Assembly (NCBI RefSeq): GCF_013032445.1
Contig: NZ_WQCA01000016.1
Coordinates: 1-64,000 of the forward strand
Direction of reading: 5' to 3'
DNA: 64,000 nucleotides
Source of the DNA: Ruegeria arenilitoris
GTDB lineage: Bacteria > Pseudomonadota > Alphaproteobacteria > Rhodobacterales > Rhodobacteraceae
The position numbers and the translations under genes were made by a program. The notes beneath the pieces are model-generated. The model was not told the origin of the DNA. It searched no databases and worked only from the letters and a program-made list of their open reading frames with translations. Positions 1 through 8,105 of the stretch are shown here, piece after piece (position 1 is the first letter of the stretch; the number at the start of each line of letters is the position of its first letter).

Positions 1-41
1 AAATGCAAGTCATACAAAGGCGTGCGCTTCACTTCAGTCAT
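1..41 (-). CDS. gcvT: GcvT aminomethyltransferase, N-terminal fragment (runs off the left edge)
   Basis: An ATG at 39-41 on the minus strand opens a frame reading MTEVKRTPLYDLH up to the window edge. The TPLYDLH string at this position is characteristic of the N-terminus of GcvT, the tetrahydrofolate-dependent T protein of the glycine cleavage system. An AAAGG ribosome-binding site lies about eight bases upstream. It follows the stress-protein gene by 16 bases and is probably the last visible gene of the leftward glyA-lpdA-lipA operon. Only 13 codons are visible, so the call rests on this motif plus context. gcvH and gcvP would be expected further left. Confidence 0.7.
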   Translation of the reverse strand, partial: MTEVKRTPLYDLH

Positions 42-57
42 GGGTCTAACCTTTCAA

Positions 58-480
58 TCAGCGGGACTGGTCACGAACGACCGTGACGGTGCAATGCGCG
101 TTGCGCACGACACGGGCCAGGTTCGGACCAATCTCATAATTCGGGAAATCGCCTTTGGTCGATGCCATGACGATCAGATCGAAGCCTTCTTTGTAAGCAA
201 GCTTCAGGATTTCGCGGTAGACGCTGCCTTCTTCGATGTGGACTGTCACATCGGAAGCACCGCCATGATCCAGAATAGCCTGAACTGCGCCTCGTACGTG
301 GTCCTTGGCACCGGCGCCGTAGTTGGCGGGCAGGTTCGGCAATTGGATGATCTCGGGGATGACGGCAACTGCATGCAGTTCAGCACCGTAGAACTTGGCT
401 TGTTCTTGTGCGAGCGGTAGGGCGTTCTTCCACGAGCGGTCGTCGGTGTGATCAATGGGCAGCAGGATTTTCGTGGCCAT
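58..480 (-). CDS. Universal stress protein (UspA family)
   Basis: A 140-residue single-domain UspA protein. It starts with the family pattern KILLPIDHTDD (first beta strand and nucleotide-binding Asp) and ends in a VVRNAHCTVTVVR strand typical of Usp C-termini. The classic ATP-binding G-x2-G-x9-G(S/T) motif is not clear here; the corresponding region reads STKGDFPNYEIGPNLARVV. I chose ATG 480 over the adjacent GTG 483 because GGAG lies seven bases before the ATG. It sits inside the glycine operon, between the symporter and gcvT. A cytoplasmic stress or regulatory role is family knowledge; a specific link to glycine metabolism is inference. Confidence 0.85.
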   Translation of the reverse strand: MATKILLPIDHTDDRSWKNALPLAQEQAKFYGAELHAVAVIPEIIQLPNLPANYGAGAKDHVRGAVQAILDHGGASDVTVHIEEGSVYREILKLAYKEGFDLIVMASTKGDFPNYEIGPNLARVVRNAHCTVTVVRDQSR

Positions 481-519
481 CACGTCTCTCCTCGAGATAT
501 AGAGTTTTGTTTCAAAGGC

Positions 520-540
520 GGGGGGCCGGGTTGGCCCCCC
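520..540. terminator. Strong GC hairpin between symporter and usp genes
   Basis: An 8-bp perfect stem, GGGGGGCC / GGCCCCCC, with a 5-base loop lies in the 73-base gap between the symporter stop and the usp start. There is no long U-run on the minus strand, so it is more likely a processing or mRNA-stabilising hairpin, or a partial terminator, than a full terminator. Confidence 0.5.
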
Positions 541-556
541 GTTTTGGTATCCGAGT

Positions 557-1927
557 TTATTCGGCAGGTGTTCCGCCCGGCTCTTCGGATTTGCCGCCCG
601 AGGCGAAGAACTCTTTCGTCAGTTTGAAGACGATCGGGCTCAGCAAGGCCAGGGCGATCAGGTTCGGGATGGCCATCATGGCGTTCAGCGTATCCGCCAG
701 CAGCCAGATGAAGCCCAGATCCGCTGTTGCGCCGAAGTAGATCGCGACGATCCACAGAACGCGGTAAGGCATCAGGGATTTGACACCCAGCAGGAACTCA
801 ACGCATTTCTCGCCATAGAACGACCAGCCGAGGATGGTGGTGAAGGCAAAGATCGACAGCGCAATTGCGATCAGGTGACCGCCGCCCGGTAGCGAGGTTG
901 CGAAGGCCAGCGAGGTCAGGGCCGCGCCCGACTCACCCGAGGTCCACGCACCCGACGCGATGATCGCCAGACCGGTGATCGAGCAGACGATGATGGTGTC
1001 GATGAACGTGCCCAGCATCGCGATCAGGCCCTGGTTGACCGGACCTTTGGTCTCGGCTGCTGCGTGCGCGATCGGGGCCGAGCCCAAACCGGCTTCGTTC
1101 GAGAATACACCGCGTGCCACACCAAAGCGGATGGCGGCCCAGACAGCTGCGCCCGCGAAACCGCCCTCGGCGGCCGATGGGGTGAAGGCATAGGTGAAGA
1201 CCAGAGACAGTGCGTTTCCGATTTCGGCGATGTTAATGATCAGAACCAGCAGGCCCGCGATGATGTAGGCGATGGCCATGAACGGAACCAGCTTACCGGC
1301 AACCGCGCCAATACGGGTGATACCACCCAGAATAACGGCTGCGGTCAAGACCATCAGGACAACGCCGGTAACCGAGGTGTTCACGCCGAAGTTCGATTCC
1401 AGAACCTGCGCCACACCATTGGCCTGAACGCCGTTGCCAATACCGAAGGCTGCAATTGCACCGAACAGTGCGAAGGCGACGCCCAGCCAGGCCCATTTCG
1501 CACCCAATCCGTTCTTGATGTAGTACATCGGGCCGCCGACGAAGTTGCCCAGCTCGTCTTTTTCACGGTACTTCACCGCACAGACGGCTTCGGCATATTT
1601 GGTGGCCATGCCCACCAGGGCGGTCATCCACATCCAGAACAAAGCGCCCGGACCGCCCAGGAAGACAGCAGTGGCCACACCGGCGATGTTACCCGTACCG
1701 ATGGTCGCCGACAGCGAAGTCATCAGCGCGTTGAACGGGCTGATTTGCCCTTCGCCCTGACCTTCACGGCCTTTGAACAGCAGGCTGAAGCCTGTGCCAA
1801 TGCGCAGGATCGGCATGAATTTCAGCCCGACCTGCAGGAAGAAGCCAACGCCGAGGATGAGAACCAGCATCAGCGGCCCCCACACGACGCCATTGATGGC
1901 CCCTACGATTGAATTTAACGCTTCCAT
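557..1927 (-). CDS. Alanine/glycine:cation symporter (AGCS family)
   Basis: About 456 residues, with many hydrophobic segments and hallmark AGCS stretches such as TSLSATIGTGNIAGVATA near residue 75 and RGVFSNEAGLGSAPIAHAAA near residue 270. AGCS proteins import alanine or glycine with Na+ in the inner membrane. The frame is open further upstream, into lipA. The ATG at 1927 is preceded by AGGGAGGAAT and begins MEALNSIVGAINGVVWGP, so I take it as the start. Its position among glyA, lpdA, lipA and gcvT suggests that it supplies glycine to the cleavage system; that is inference from context. Confidence 0.93.
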   Translation of the reverse strand: MEALNSIVGAINGVVWGPLMLVLILGVGFFLQVGLKFMPILRIGTGFSLLFKGREGQGEGQISPFNALMTSLSATIGTGNIAGVATAVFLGGPGALFWMWMTALVGMATKYAEAVCAVKYREKDELGNFVGGPMYYIKNGLGAKWAWLGVAFALFGAIAAFGIGNGVQANGVAQVLESNFGVNTSVTGVVLMVLTAAVILGGITRIGAVAGKLVPFMAIAYIIAGLLVLIINIAEIGNALSLVFTYAFTPSAAEGGFAGAAVWAAIRFGVARGVFSNEAGLGSAPIAHAAAETKGPVNQGLIAMLGTFIDTIIVCSITGLAIIASGAWTSGESGAALTSLAFATSLPGGGHLIAIALSIFAFTTILGWSFYGEKCVEFLLGVKSLMPYRVLWIVAIYFGATADLGFIWLLADTLNAMMAIPNLIALALLSPIVFKLTKEFFASGGKSEEPGGTPAE

Positions 1928-1952
1928 GGTATTCCTCCCTAGTGCGTCTGGT

Positions 1953-2894
1953 TTATGCCCCGGCGATGGCCCGTTGGCGGGCCTGCTTGAGGGCGGCAAA
2001 GTCTTCGTCCGCGTGAAATGACGAACGGGTCAACGGCGTGGCCGACACGTGCAGAAAGCCTTTGGAGCGGGCGATTTGCTCCAACTGAGCGAACTCTTCC
2101 GGTGTCCAGAACCGGTCAATCGGATGATGTTTCGGGGTCGGTTGCAGGTATTGACCGACCGTCAGAAAATCGACATTGGCAGCGCGCAGATCATCCATCA
2201 CTTGGCGCACATCACTGAGGCGTTCACCCAGGCCGACCATCAGGCCGGATTTGGTAAAGATCTCAGGGTTTGCGCGCTTTGCATCGTCCAACAGGCGTAA
2301 AGACGTATAGTACCGTGCTCCGGGACGAACCGTCGGATAGAGATGCGGCACCGTTTCCAGATTGTGGTTGAACACGTCCGGCGCTGCCTGAAACACAATA
2401 TCAGCGGCGTCACCCTTGCCCAGAAAATCGGGAGTCAGCACCTCGACAGTGGTGCCCGGGTTCTGGTGCCGAACCGCTCGAATTGTCTGGGCGATGTGCT
2501 CGGCCCCGCCGTCGACCAGATCGTCCCGGTCCACGGATGTAATCACCACATGGCGCAGCCCCAGTTTCTTGACTGCCACCGCAACGCGACCGGGTTCGAA
2601 CACATCCAGCGCATCGGGACGACCTGTCGAGACGTTGCAAAAGGAGCAACCCCGCGTGCAGACCTCACCCATGATCATCATGGTCGCGTGGCGCTTGGAC
2701 CAGCACTCACCGATATTCGGGCAAGCCGCCTCTTCACAGACCGTCGCGAGATCGTGGTCGCGCATCAGACGACGAGTCTCGTAATACTCGGCGCTTTCAA
2801 TCTTTTTCCGGCGAATCCACTTGGGTTTGCGCTGGACCACGCTGTCGACCTTTTTGGCCTTTTCCGGGTGGCGCGGGCGAAGCTGGACGGTCAT
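1953..2894 (-). CDS. lipA: Lipoyl synthase
   Basis: A 313-residue radical-SAM enzyme that inserts two sulfurs into octanoyl-lysine to form lipoate on carrier proteins, including GcvH and 2-oxoacid dehydrogenase E2. Both clusters are visible: the auxiliary Cys53-x4-Cys58-x5-Cys64 ([12 protein letters not shown]) and the radical-SAM Cys79-x3-Cys83-x2-Cys86 (CTRGCSFC). The C-terminal [10 protein letters not shown] motif is also family-typical. It lies 14 bases downstream of lpdA in the same operon. The pairing of lipoate synthesis with the L protein and glyA fits maturation of the glycine cleavage complex. Confidence 0.97.
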   Translation of the reverse strand: MTVQLRPRHPEKAKKVDSVVQRKPKWIRRKKIESAEYYETRRLMRDHDLATVCEEAACPNIGECWSKRHATMMIMGEVCTRGCSFCNVSTGRPDALDVFEPGRVAVAVKKLGLRHVVITSVDRDDLVDGGAEHIAQTIRAVRHQNPGTTVEVLTPDFLGKGDAADIVFQAAPDVFNHNLETVPHLYPTVRPGARYYTSLRLLDDAKRANPEIFTKSGLMVGLGERLSDVRQVMDDLRAANVDFLTVGQYLQPTPKHHPIDRFWTPEEFAQLEQIARSKGFLHVSATPLTRSSFHADEDFAALKQARQRAIAGA

Positions 2895-2908
2895 CTGGCT
2901 GATCTCCC

Positions 2909-4288
2909 TTATGCGTGGATCGCGCGGCCCATGGCGTCGAGGCAGGCTTCTTTGACCGCCTCTCCCATGGCAGGGTGTGCGTGACAGGTGGTGGCAACCT
3001 CGGCGACGGTTGCGCCTTTCGTCATCGCCAGCACCAACTCGGCGATCAGGTCACCGCCATGTGCGCCACAGATATGAGCGCCCAGAATTTTGCCATTCGG
3101 ATCGGTTAGCACCTTGACTGCGCCGTCGGTTTCCCCGGTCGAGCGGGCGCGCGAATTCGCCATGAACGCGAACTTGCCGACCGTGTATTCGGTGCCCGCG
3201 TCTTTTAGCGCTTCTTCTGTCGCCCCGACCGAAGCAACTTCGGGGTCGGTGTAAACAACGCCCGGAACGGTGTTGTAATCCACGTGCCCGGCCTGCCCGG
3301 CCAGCATCTCGACGCATGCGACGCCATCTTCCTCGGCCTTATGTGCCAGCATCGGGCCGGGAATGCAGTCGCCAATCGCATAGATGCCGGGCACTGATGT
3401 GCGGAAGGTGCCGTCCACCTGAACAAATCCGCGCGGGTCAAGGACCACTCCCAGTTCTTCCAGCCCAAGCCCGCGCGTGACGGGACGGCGTCCGACGGCG
3501 ATCAGAACTTTGTCGGCCTCAATCACCTCTTCCTTGTCTTTGCCAACCCGATCCAAAGTAAGCGTAAGCCCGGCGTCGGATTTTTCGACGGACTTGAGCG
3601 CGCGACCCAACTGGAATTTCAGCCCGCGCTTCGACAGCGCCCGCTGCGCCAGTTTCGCGATCTCGCCATCGATGCCGGGCAGCACGCGGTCGAGATATTC
3701 AACAACGGTGACCTTGGCGCCCAATCGCGCCCAGACCTGACCCAGTTCCAGCCCGATCACCCCGGCGCCCACGACAACCAGATGGTCGGGAACGGTTTCC
3801 AGCTTGAGCGCCCCGGTCGAGCTGAGGATGTCCTGTTCGTCAATCTCGATCCCGTTCAGAGGGGTCGGTTCCGAGCCGGTAGCGATCAGGATGTTCCGGG
3901 CCTCATAGACCTCATCGCCCACCTTGACCTGCCCGTCAGCGGGGATACTGGCCCAGCCTTCGATCAGTTCTACGCCGTTTTTCTTGAACAGGAACGCGAT
4001 GCCCTTGGTCAAATCGCCGACGATCTTGTCCTTGCGCCCCATCATCGCGGGCACATCGATGCTGGCCCCCTCGACCGCAATGCCATGGGAGGAGAGATGT
4101 GCAAGTTCGGCATATTTGGCCGAGGAGGTCAGCAACGCTTTAGAGGGGATGCACCCTACATTCAGACAGGTTCCGCCTAGTGCGCCGCGCCCTTCGACGC
4201 AGGCCACTTTCAGCCCCAGCTGAGCCGCGCGGATAGCCGCAACATAGCCGCCCGGGCCGCCCCCGATGACAATAAGATCGTAGGTCAT
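2909..4288 (-). CDS. lpdA: Dihydrolipoyl dehydrogenase (E3 / glycine cleavage L protein)
   Basis: A 459-residue FAD/NAD disulfide oxidoreductase that reoxidises dihydrolipoyl groups. It shows the N-terminal FAD motif [11 protein letters not shown], the redox-active disulfide Cys41/Cys46 in [13 protein letters not shown], an NAD-binding [10 protein letters not shown] near residue 180, and the C-terminal His-Glu base in [13 protein letters not shown]. The frame is open to 4324, inside glyA. I prefer the ATG at 4288 ([10 protein letters not shown]), which leaves 11 bases after the glyA stop. The lipA/glyA/gcvT context argues for a copy dedicated to glycine cleavage, although E3 can also serve pyruvate or 2-oxoglutarate dehydrogenase. 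Confidence 0.96.
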   Translation of the reverse strand: MTYDLIVIGGGPGGYVAAIRAAQLGLKVACVEGRGALGGTCLNVGCIPSKALLTSSAKYAELAHLSSHGIAVEGASIDVPAMMGRKDKIVGDLTKGIAFLFKKNGVELIEGWASIPADGQVKVGDEVYEARNILIATGSEPTPLNGIEIDEQDILSSTGALKLETVPDHLVVVGAGVIGLELGQVWARLGAKVTVVEYLDRVLPGIDGEIAKLAQRALSKRGLKFQLGRALKSVEKSDAGLTLTLDRVGKDKEEVIEADKVLIAVGRRPVTRGLGLEELGVVLDPRGFVQVDGTFRTSVPGIYAIGDCIPGPMLAHKAEEDGVACVEMLAGQAGHVDYNTVPGVVYTDPEVASVGATEEALKDAGTEYTVGKFAFMANSRARSTGETDGAVKVLTDPNGKILGAHICGAHGGDLIAELVLAMTKGATVAEVATTCHAHPAMGEAVKEACLDAMGRAIHA

Positions 4289-4299
4289 TTCTTGGTCTT

Positions 4300-5553
4300 T
4301 CAGTAGATCGGATGGCTTGCGCACAGGGCGCGGACTTTTTCGCGGGTCGCTTGTTCGACAGTCGCGTCGCCGTCGGGCGACTGTGCCAGCGCGTCCAAAA
4401 CGTCACCAATCAGATGCCCGATCTGTTTGAATTCCTCGGGACCAAAGCCGCGGCTGCATCCAGCCGCCGTGCCCAGTCGGATGCCGCTGGTGACGGTGGG
4501 TTTCTCGGGGTCGCCCGGGACGCTGTTCTTGTTGCAGGTGAAACCGGCACGCTCCAGCGCCGCTTCGGCGTCCTTGCCGGTCACGCCGATGGGGCGAAGG
4601 TCGACCAGCATCAGGTGGTTCTCGGTTCCGCCCGAAACGATATCACAACCGCGCGCCATCATGACATTGGCCAGAGCCGAGGCACTATCGACCACGCTCT
4701 GCATGTAGTCCTTGAATTCGGGCTTCAGCGCCTCGCCAAAGGCCACTGCCTTACCCGCGATCACGTGCATCAGCGGACCGCCTTGCAGACCTGGGAACAC
4801 GGCCGAGTTGATCTTTTTCGCCAGCGCCTCGTCATTTGTAAGGATGATCCCGCCGCGTGGGCCGCGCAAAGTTTTGTGCGTCGTCGAGGTCACGACATGC
4901 GCATGACCAACGGGTGACGGGTGCAAACCGGTTGCGACCAGACCAGCAATATGGGCCATGTCCGCCAGTAGCCAGGCCCCGACGTCATCCGCGATGGCGC
5001 GGAACCGGGCAAAGTCGATCTGCTGGGAATAGGCCGAGGCGCCTGCGATAATCATCTTGGGCTTTTCCGCCTTGGCCAGCGCTTCAACCTGATCATAGTC
5101 GATCAGCCCGGCATCGGTCAGACCGTATTGCACCGGACGAAACCACTTGCCCGACTGAGCAGGTTTGGCACCGTGGGTGAGGTGCCCACCCGCATCGAGC
5201 GACATACCAAGGATCGTGTCACCGGGGCTGAGCAACGCCAGCTTCACCGCCCCGTTGGCCTGCGCGCCGGAATGAGGCTGCACATTGGCGAACGCACAGC
5301 CGAATAGCTTTTTAAGGCGCTCGATCGCCTCAACCTCAACCTCATCCACATATTCGCACCCGCCATAATAGCGGCGACCGGGATAGCCTTCGGCATATTT
5401 GTTCGTCAGCACGGACCCCTGCGCATCAATCACGGCCTGCGAAACGATATTCTCGGATGCAATGAGTTCGATTTGTTCTGCTTGGCGCTTGCCTTCGCGT
5501 GCAATCGACGCAGCGATGACCGGGTCAGCCTTCGTGAGCGATGTAGTGAACAT
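4300..5553 (-). CDS. glyA: Serine hydroxymethyltransferase
   Basis: A 417-residue PLP enzyme that interconverts serine and glycine with tetrahydrofolate. The PLP lysine is in [16 protein letters not shown] (Lys227), preceded by the [13 protein letters not shown] motif that holds the PLP-pairing Asp. Length matches the family. It is the first gene of the leftward operon with lpdA, lipA, the AGCS symporter, usp and gcvT. Its product would combine methylene-THF from glycine cleavage with a second glycine to make serine. The start at 5553 has an AGAGGAAA-type ribosome-binding site. The divergent XRE-cupin gene is its likely local regulator. Confidence 0.96.
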   Translation of the reverse strand: MFTTSLTKADPVIAASIAREGKRQAEQIELIASENIVSQAVIDAQGSVLTNKYAEGYPGRRYYGGCEYVDEVEVEAIERLKKLFGCAFANVQPHSGAQANGAVKLALLSPGDTILGMSLDAGGHLTHGAKPAQSGKWFRPVQYGLTDAGLIDYDQVEALAKAEKPKMIIAGASAYSQQIDFARFRAIADDVGAWLLADMAHIAGLVATGLHPSPVGHAHVVTSTTHKTLRGPRGGIILTNDEALAKKINSAVFPGLQGGPLMHVIAGKAVAFGEALKPEFKDYMQSVVDSASALANVMMARGCDIVSGGTENHLMLVDLRPIGVTGKDAEAALERAGFTCNKNSVPGDPEKPTVTSGIRLGTAAGCSRGFGPEEFKQIGHLIGDVLDALAQSPDGDATVEQATREKVRALCASHPIY

Positions 5554-5593
5554 ATTTTCCTCTCGCTGTATATGTGACGTACAAGGGATTTTG

Positions 5594-5609
5594 TTTCCTA
5601 TAGTGGAAA
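5594..5609. promoter_or_regulatory. Candidate operator: TTTCC-N6-GGAAA palindrome upstream of glyA
   Basis: A perfect 5-bp inverted repeat, TTTCC tatagt GGAAA, lies in the 146-base divergent region between glyA and the XRE-cupin regulator, about 41 bases from the glyA start. Its position suits an operator for that regulator. The assignment is inference from position and symmetry only. Confidence 0.4.
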
Positions 5610-5699
5610 AATGACTAAAAAGGCAACACTATTCTCGTAAATGTGAAGTTGTGCATGTCAGGAGAATTGTCTAACCTTCTGCAAAGAGTGGAGATTTTG

Positions 5700-6302
5700 A
5701 TGGCAGATGAAGCCCCGAACGACGTTTCCGGACCGGCAGATCATGATGACGGGGCGGCTTTGGGTCGGTCGATCCGGGACGCACGCCGCGCAAAAGGCTG
5801 GACTTTGGAAGAAGCCGGGCGCGCTGCGGGAATCGGTCGCTCCACCCTTTCGAAGATCGAAAACAATCAAACCCGGCCCAGCTTCGAGATTGTCAGACGG
5901 CTGACACAGGCGCTGGACCTGAGCACTCCTCAACTGTTCCTGCAGTCAGGCCAAACAGGCATTTCCGGACGCCGCGACTACACACCGTTCGGCGGCGGCG
6001 AGATACGGGATACATCCACCTATCTTCACGAGTTGCTGTGCTCTGAACTGACCAGCAAACGGATGCTGCCATATATCGCGACGATCAAAGCGCGGGATGT
6101 ATCCGAATTTGAAACCTGGATTCGCCACAGCGGAGAAGAGTTCATGTATGTGATCAGCGGAGAACTTACGTTCATCTCGGAACACTACCGGCCTTTGCCG
6201 ATGAAAGCCGGAGACTCGCTATACTACGACAGCGGCATGGGGCATGGCTGCATCTCGACCAGCAAAGAAGATGCCAAAGTTCTGTGGGTTTCATTGGAGT
6301 AG
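5700..6302 (+). CDS. XRE-family regulator with C-terminal cupin domain
   Basis: A 200-residue predicted cytoplasmic regulator. Residues ~20-75 form a helix-turn-helix of the Cro/CI type (SIRDARRAKGWTLEEAGRAA, then GRSTLSKIENNQTRPSFEIV). Residues ~125-198 form a small cupin (SGEEFMYVISGELTF, MKAGDSLYYDSGMGHGC). This architecture is common in regulators of amino-acid and amine catabolism, where the cupin senses a small ligand. An upstream ATG exists at 5643, but the ATG at 5700 has GGAG about eight bases before it. The gene is divergent from glyA, so control of the glycine operon is likely but inferred. Confidence 0.88.
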   Translation: MADEAPNDVSGPADHDDGAALGRSIRDARRAKGWTLEEAGRAAGIGRSTLSKIENNQTRPSFEIVRRLTQALDLSTPQLFLQSGQTGISGRRDYTPFGGGEIRDTSTYLHELLCSELTSKRMLPYIATIKARDVSEFETWIRHSGEEFMYVISGELTFISEHYRPLPMKAGDSLYYDSGMGHGCISTSKEDAKVLWVSLE

Positions 6303-6424
6303 ACCAACCATCGCTTCCGCATTGGCCAATGGGATTGGTATCTGTAGTGGCTTGAGATCAAAATCCGTTGGGCGCGAGATTATCGCTGTTTCTGGCTCAG
6401 ATTATCTAAGACTATAAATCGATT

Positions 6425-6505
6425 TGGGATCACTTTATTTGAGAACGGGATCAGAATAAATGAGACGGGCTCACATTGCTGAGAGTGGGACCGTCGGTGT
6501 GAGAC
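6425..6505. repeat. Imperfect ~20-bp tandem repeats at a transposon remnant edge
   Basis: About four degenerate units occur here, each containing a GGGATCA-like core: TTGGGATCACTTTAT, GAGAACGGGATCAGAATAAA, GAGACGGGCTCACATTG and GAGAGTGGGACCGTCG. Spacing is 18-22 bases. They lie just beyond the 3' end of the TniB/ExeA-like ATPase pseudogene. Short direct repeats near the ends are typical transposase-binding sites in Mu/Tn7-type elements, so this may be a relic transposon end. Confidence 0.5.
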
Positions 6506-6518
6506 CATGCCGACGCCA

Positions 6519-6955
6519 TCACAGCGATAACCCTGCCATCCTCATTCGCTCTGCCAGTTCGCGGGTCCGTGCGGGTTCAAGCTGCCCGTTCAGGAAGCGT
6601 GTGATCCCGGCAGGCTTGGACTGAAACTGATCCGCCAATACCTTCACGGAATAGACTTGCCGGGTGAGGTGCGGCTCCAGGTCATCGAAGTCGGGTGCCA
6701 GCGTGGCCGATACAATATCTGGGGTGATTGGTTTCAGGCCGGTGCGGGAACCCATCCTCCAAAGCCCGGTTAAAAGGATTCGGCAAACTGTAAGGGTGTG
6801 GTCAGGCGCTCTGCCAGCAGGTCGAGCGCTGCCGGTTCGATAATCTCGTCAAGTGGGGCGTCGTCCACGGCACACTGATCCAGCAACCAGTCGAGGTAAG
6901 CTCGGGCATCTTCGCCCAATCCTTCAAAGGGTGGGGGATCTGTGCGATGGCCGAT
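6519..6955 (-). pseudogene. Remnant of a transposition AAA+ ATPase (TniB/ExeA-like), two frameshifts
   Basis: Three reading-frame pieces join into one C-terminal domain. The first reads EIIEPAALDLLAERLTTPLQ up to ESF. The second is NRALEDGF in a shifted frame. The third runs GLKPITPDIVSATLAPDF to the end, RTRELAERMRMAGLSL. This sequence type is familiar from AAA+ ATPases that accompany DDE/Mu-type transposases. The shifts fall in a TTTT run (about 6772) and a CCC run (about 6748); removing one base from each restores the frame. The P-loop N-terminal half is missing, cut where the IS6 fragment begins. It is non-functional unless the shifts are sequencing errors, and even then it is truncated. 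Confidence 0.65.
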
Positions 6956-6962
6956 CTCCTCC

Positions 6963-7098
6963 ATGGCGGATAACAATATCGTCGAACAGGACCACCGGTT
7001 CATCAATGCTGGGCTTTAAAGCTTTTGCCTCTGCAACCCTTGATGGAATCGTGGTCGCTAACATGATCCGCGAGGGCCAACTTACGCCCGGAATCTGA
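6963..7098 (+). pseudogene. IS6-family-like transposase C-terminal fragment
   Basis: The plus strand carries NNIVEQDHRFI in one frame and then, after a frameshift, MLGFKAFASATLDGIVVANMIREGQL. Together these match the C-terminal DDE region of IS6/IS240-type transposases, which read VEQDHRxIKRxxRPMLGFKSF...GIExxxMIRKGQ. The basic linker between the two pieces has been deleted. It abuts the ATPase remnant head-on at about 6960, so one element probably interrupted or recombined with the other. Too little remains for activity. Confidence 0.65.
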
Positions 7099-7195
7099 CT
7101 TTTCAATCAATTCGTCGAACTGGCTGCATAAGCAACGGGTTCGGTGTGAACTCATCGTTCAGTCAGAATCTTCGCAACAGATCCCAGTCTGCAGC

Positions 7196-7855
7196 CTAGT
7201 CTTTACGGACAATTCGCATGATGCTTTCGACGTTGAAATCCAGCCGTTCGTTCAACGCTTGGTCATCCATCAGGTCGCGTTGAAACAGGTAGGATCCCGT
7301 AAATCGGTTCGTAAGATAATAGTAGCCGATAGCGGCGATGGTGATGTTCAACTGCGTTGCATCAATGCCGGGGCGGAATTCCCCGAGTTCCTCACCGCGT
7401 GTGAGAATGTCCTCTACCATTTCGACCAGTCCTCGGGTGGATTCCAGAAGGCTGGGCAGCGATTTGATATGACGGGCGCGGTGCAGATTCTCGCTGTTGA
7501 CCAGGGTGATGAACTCGGGGTTCTTCAGGTAGTATTTCCATGTGAACCGAACCAGGGATTCCAGAGCATCCGAAGGCGACAAGGCCTCAAGGTTCAGTTT
7601 GCGTTCGGCGCTTCGGATATCCAGATAAGCGGCTTCCAGTACCGTGCGGAACAGCCCCTCCTTACTGCCGAAATAGTGGTACAACATACGTTTGTTGGCG
7701 TCGGCACGTTCGGCGATTTCATCTACCCGAGCGCCGCCCAATCCGTGTTTGGCAAATTCCTTCTTCGCGGCCTGCAGGATGCGGGCTTTGGTCGCCTCGG
7801 CGTCTCTTTTCTTTTTGATTGTCGTCTTTTCGACCACAGCCACCTCCCTTGTCAT
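7196..7855 (-). CDS. TetR/AcrR-family regulator of the adjacent catabolic regulon
   Basis: About 219 residues. The N-terminal HTH is clear (ARILQAAKKEFAKHGLGGAR, then DANKRMLYHYFGSKEGLFRT), and the C-terminal all-alpha ligand domain is of typical length. Start choice is uncertain. ATG 7855 is taken, but a GTG 18 bases downstream has a strong AAGGGAGG upstream, and an ATG at 7876 is also open. The gene diverges from the ribose-type ABC operon. The only operator-like element between them (7991-8010) has the same 20-bp architecture as four further copies in the cluster, so this protein is the best candidate to bind all five. The ligand is unknown. Confidence 0.88.
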   Translation of the reverse strand: MTREVAVVEKTTIKKKRDAEATKARILQAAKKEFAKHGLGGARVDEIAERADANKRMLYHYFGSKEGLFRTVLEAAYLDIRSAERKLNLEALSPSDALESLVRFTWKYYLKNPEFITLVNSENLHRARHIKSLPSLLESTRGLVEMVEDILTRGEELGEFRPGIDATQLNITIAAIGYYYLTNRFTGSYLFQRDLMDDQALNERLDFNVESIMRIVRKD

Positions 7856-7990
7856 GCAGCTGTCCTGGCGCAGCAAATCTGGTCAGAGCATTTCGCACAA
7901 TTGGCCGAGGTTCTTCAACTGTTCAGTACCAGCCGCCAATTCAGACCGTTCCTATCCCAGTCTTAACGCTTGACACATCGTTTCGTAAAG

Positions 7991-8010
7991 AAGTAACTAG
8001 TTAGTGCATT
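7991..8010. promoter_or_regulatory. Operator copy 1: AAGTAACT-N4-AGTGCATT
   Basis: It lies between the TetR gene and the ABC substrate-binding protein gene. The left arm, AAGTAACT, is identical to the arm of the perfect palindrome at 18405-18424. The right arm, AGTGCATT, matches the AGTTACTT arm at five of eight positions. It also contains the perfect 10-bp palindrome TAACTAGTTA. It is a likely TetR operator controlling both divergent genes. Confidence 0.6.
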
Positions 8011-8105
8011 AAGGGCGTGCGTGCGGCTGTGCGGGATCGTCGCCGGGGAGGGGTCGACACGGGAACGCCATAGATCCCAAGTGCTGATGGAAAAGGGAGG
8101 ACGTC

